A stretch of 7,713 bases of DNA from Lysobacterales bacterium UBA5700 (GTDB lineage: Bacteria; Pseudomonadota; Gammaproteobacteria; Xanthomonadales; Xanthomonadaceae), in NCBI GenBank assembly GCA_002420085.1, contig DIHI01000042.1:12753-20465 (forward strand), in the 5' to 3' direction. The position numbers and the translations under genes were made by a program. The notes under the pieces are model-generated. The model saw only the letters and a list, made by a program, of their open reading frames with translations. It did no database searches and had not been told where the DNA came from. How positions within the stretch are numbered: the first letter of the stretch is position 1; every line of letters starts with the position of its first letter. Positions 6,910-7,713 of the stretch are shown one piece after another.

Positions 6910-7263
6910 TCATCCGTTGCGACACAAGGCCATCGCCAGCCTCTCAGGCTTCCTCGATGGCGGTGTCGGGCGTTCGCGGTGATCGACCACGACTGGCTCG
7001 CCGCCACTACGACACTCAGCGGGGTTCAACCTGTCGCGAGAATATTCCAGCCATTGACAATCATCCGGCGAAGGGTGAATGCCGCGTTGATCTATGCTAA
7101 CAAGGATGCGGTAGACACCACCCACGTGCTCCGTGGCCACCATCTTTACACCCTGAACCAGCGCCACCAGCCCAGCCCAGAAGTAACACACCCACAGATC
7201 GCGCTGTGTCCCCAACTCGTTCACCCCACCAAAACCATGAGATGGATAGCCGTCTCGCACCAT
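6910..7263 (-). CDS. Doubtful hypothetical ORF, 117 aa
   Basis: I do not recognise this protein and doubt that it is expressed. It starts at ATG 7263, directly after the T-rich tail of a strong terminator, with no Shine-Dalgarno. A hydrophobic patch (WVCYFWAGLVALVQGV) lies around residues 24-39, and the C-terminal third is polar and rich in Arg and Pro. Part of its DNA (7002-7056) resembles the noncoding stretch 5722-5763, which argues for repeat or remnant DNA over a functional gene. If it is not real, 6794-7371 is a 578-bp gap holding only the GGGAATC array and the terminator. Confidence 0.25.
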   Translation of the reverse strand: MVRDGYPSHGFGGVNELGTQRDLWVCYFWAGLVALVQGVKMVATEHVGGVYRILVSIDQRGIHPSPDDCQWLEYSRDRLNPAECRSGGEPVVVDHRERPTPPSRKPERLAMALCRNG

Positions 7264-7271
7264 GAATGAAA

Positions 7272-7302
7272 GTCGGGCTCAGCTAACAAAACTGAGCCCG
7301 AC
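7272..7302 (-). terminator. Rho-independent terminator of the collagen-like gene
   Basis: A perfect 11-bp stem, GTCGGGCTCAG (7272-7282) and CTGAGCCCGAC (7292-7302), encloses a 9-nt loop. Read on the minus strand the hairpin is followed by TTTCATTC, a U-rich tail, about 70 nt after the collagen-like stop codon. On the plus strand it is followed by CAAATATCC with no T run, so it works best for the minus strand. Confidence 0.88.
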
Positions 7303-7371
7303 CAAATATCCAGTTACTCTATATCACAACATGGATTTTTAGATGTTTTGACCCCAGATGGATTTGAATCC

Positions 7372-7713
7372 TCAAATCGACCCTGTCAATTCATAGCAAA
7401 TAGCTTCCGCGTTGATTATTGCGTCACTATCATTCTGACGTGTACTTAGCGTCCAGTTTGTCGACCCGCGAACAAGTCTTGCTTCAGCCCCTTTTATTTC
7501 TCCGAGAGAGCTTACTGTGTCATACCTGGTAAGAAAACAGATATAGCGATTTGAGTCTGGACCCGTTGTTGTGTTGCTCCTGCTCGAAGGTGTAGAACGA
7601 GAGAACAGTGTCAATATATTCCCGCTGAACACACTCGGACCGGGTGGCCCCTGTGGTCCGATTGGTCCCTGAGCACCCGTGTCACCCTTCGGACCGGCTG
7701 GACCGGCTGGACC
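7372..7713 (-). CDS. Collagen-like (Gly-X-Y) protein, C-terminal 113 residues, partial
   Basis: The 5' part lies beyond the right edge. The visible part opens with nine uninterrupted Gly-X-Y triplets (7713-7633), rich in proline (GPA, GPK, GDT, GAQ, GPP types), the signature of a collagen triple helix. An 86-residue non-collagen C-terminal domain follows, beginning VFSGNILTLF. It contains two cysteines in similar settings (YICFL and AICYEL) and ends ELTGSI. Such tails in bacterial and phage collagen-like proteins often help trimer formation or attachment, but I do not recognise this one. Base composition is about 43% GC over 7321-7620 by hand count, far below the neighbours, and codons such as ATA and AGG occur. 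This suggests recent transfer. A surface filament, adhesin or phage tail-associated protein are all possible. Confidence 0.88.
   Translation of the reverse strand, partial: GPAGPAGPKGDTGAQGPIGPQGPPGPSVFSGNILTLFSRSTPSSRSNTTTGPDSNRYICFLTRYDTVSSLGEIKGAEARLVRGSTNWTLSTRQNDSDAIINAEAICYELTGSI

Noticed and set aside
6747..7007. Minus-strand frame through the GGGAATC array
   Set aside because: Its RFPIPDS-type peptide is simply the translation of the heptamer repeat, and it overlaps the NUDIX start region.
7361..7378. GATTTGA/TCAAATC inverted repeat resembling a tRNA T arm or attachment site
   Set aside because: The stem is only 7 bp, it overlaps the collagen-like stop codon, the T-arm consensus is not met, and no acceptor or anticodon arms are present.

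Overview
The window is high-GC DNA (roughly two thirds or more G+C) from a free-living Gram-negative bacterium, most likely a gammaproteobacterium near the Xanthomonadales/Wenzhouxiangella-type lineages. The pointers are the GC content, an export-type DUF1800/DUF1501 pair with a Tat signal, a NavAb-like sodium channel (common in marine or salt-adapted bacteria), and intergenic arrays of 7-bp GGGNNYC units of a kind I associate with Xanthomonadales. The taxonomic call is inference.

Layout from left to right. Positions 1-82 hold a heptamer repeat array. A DUF2461 gene follows (210-893, +), with a promoter placed so close to its ATG that the mRNA may be leaderless. Next is a single-domain voltage-gated sodium channel (1091-1924, +) with filter TLESWSM. 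Convergent to it is a GH19 lysin or chitinase-like enzyme with a C-terminal peptidoglycan-binding domain (2002-2853, -), starting at an ATG behind a perfect AGGAGG. After a divergent gap with a small inverted repeat comes a tightly coupled two-gene operon, DUF1800 (3152-4504, +) then Tat-targeted DUF1501 (4509-5675, +). Convergent to the operon is a minus-strand pair: a NUDIX hydrolase (6200-6793) followed by a small winged-helix-like protein (5868-6131).

From about 6870 to the right edge the character changes. There is a second heptamer array (6872-6899), then a stretch with a doubtful 117-residue ORF whose DNA partly resembles another intergenic stretch at 5722-5763. A strong rho-independent terminator (7272-7302) follows, and then the 3' part of a collagen-like (Gly-X-Y) gene on the minus strand that runs off the window. 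The last approximately 300 bases are only about 43% GC by hand count, so this end looks like the edge of acquired DNA.

The genes do not form one obvious pathway. The only clear functional unit is the DUF1800-DUF1501 operon. The sodium channel, lysin, NUDIX and collagen-like genes look like independent units. I saw no CRISPR array, rRNA, tRNA or intact insertion sequence. I found no convincing new multi-gene system. The items most worth checking are the leaderless start, the export asymmetry in the DUF1800/DUF1501 pair, the orphan lysin and the low-GC collagen-like edge.
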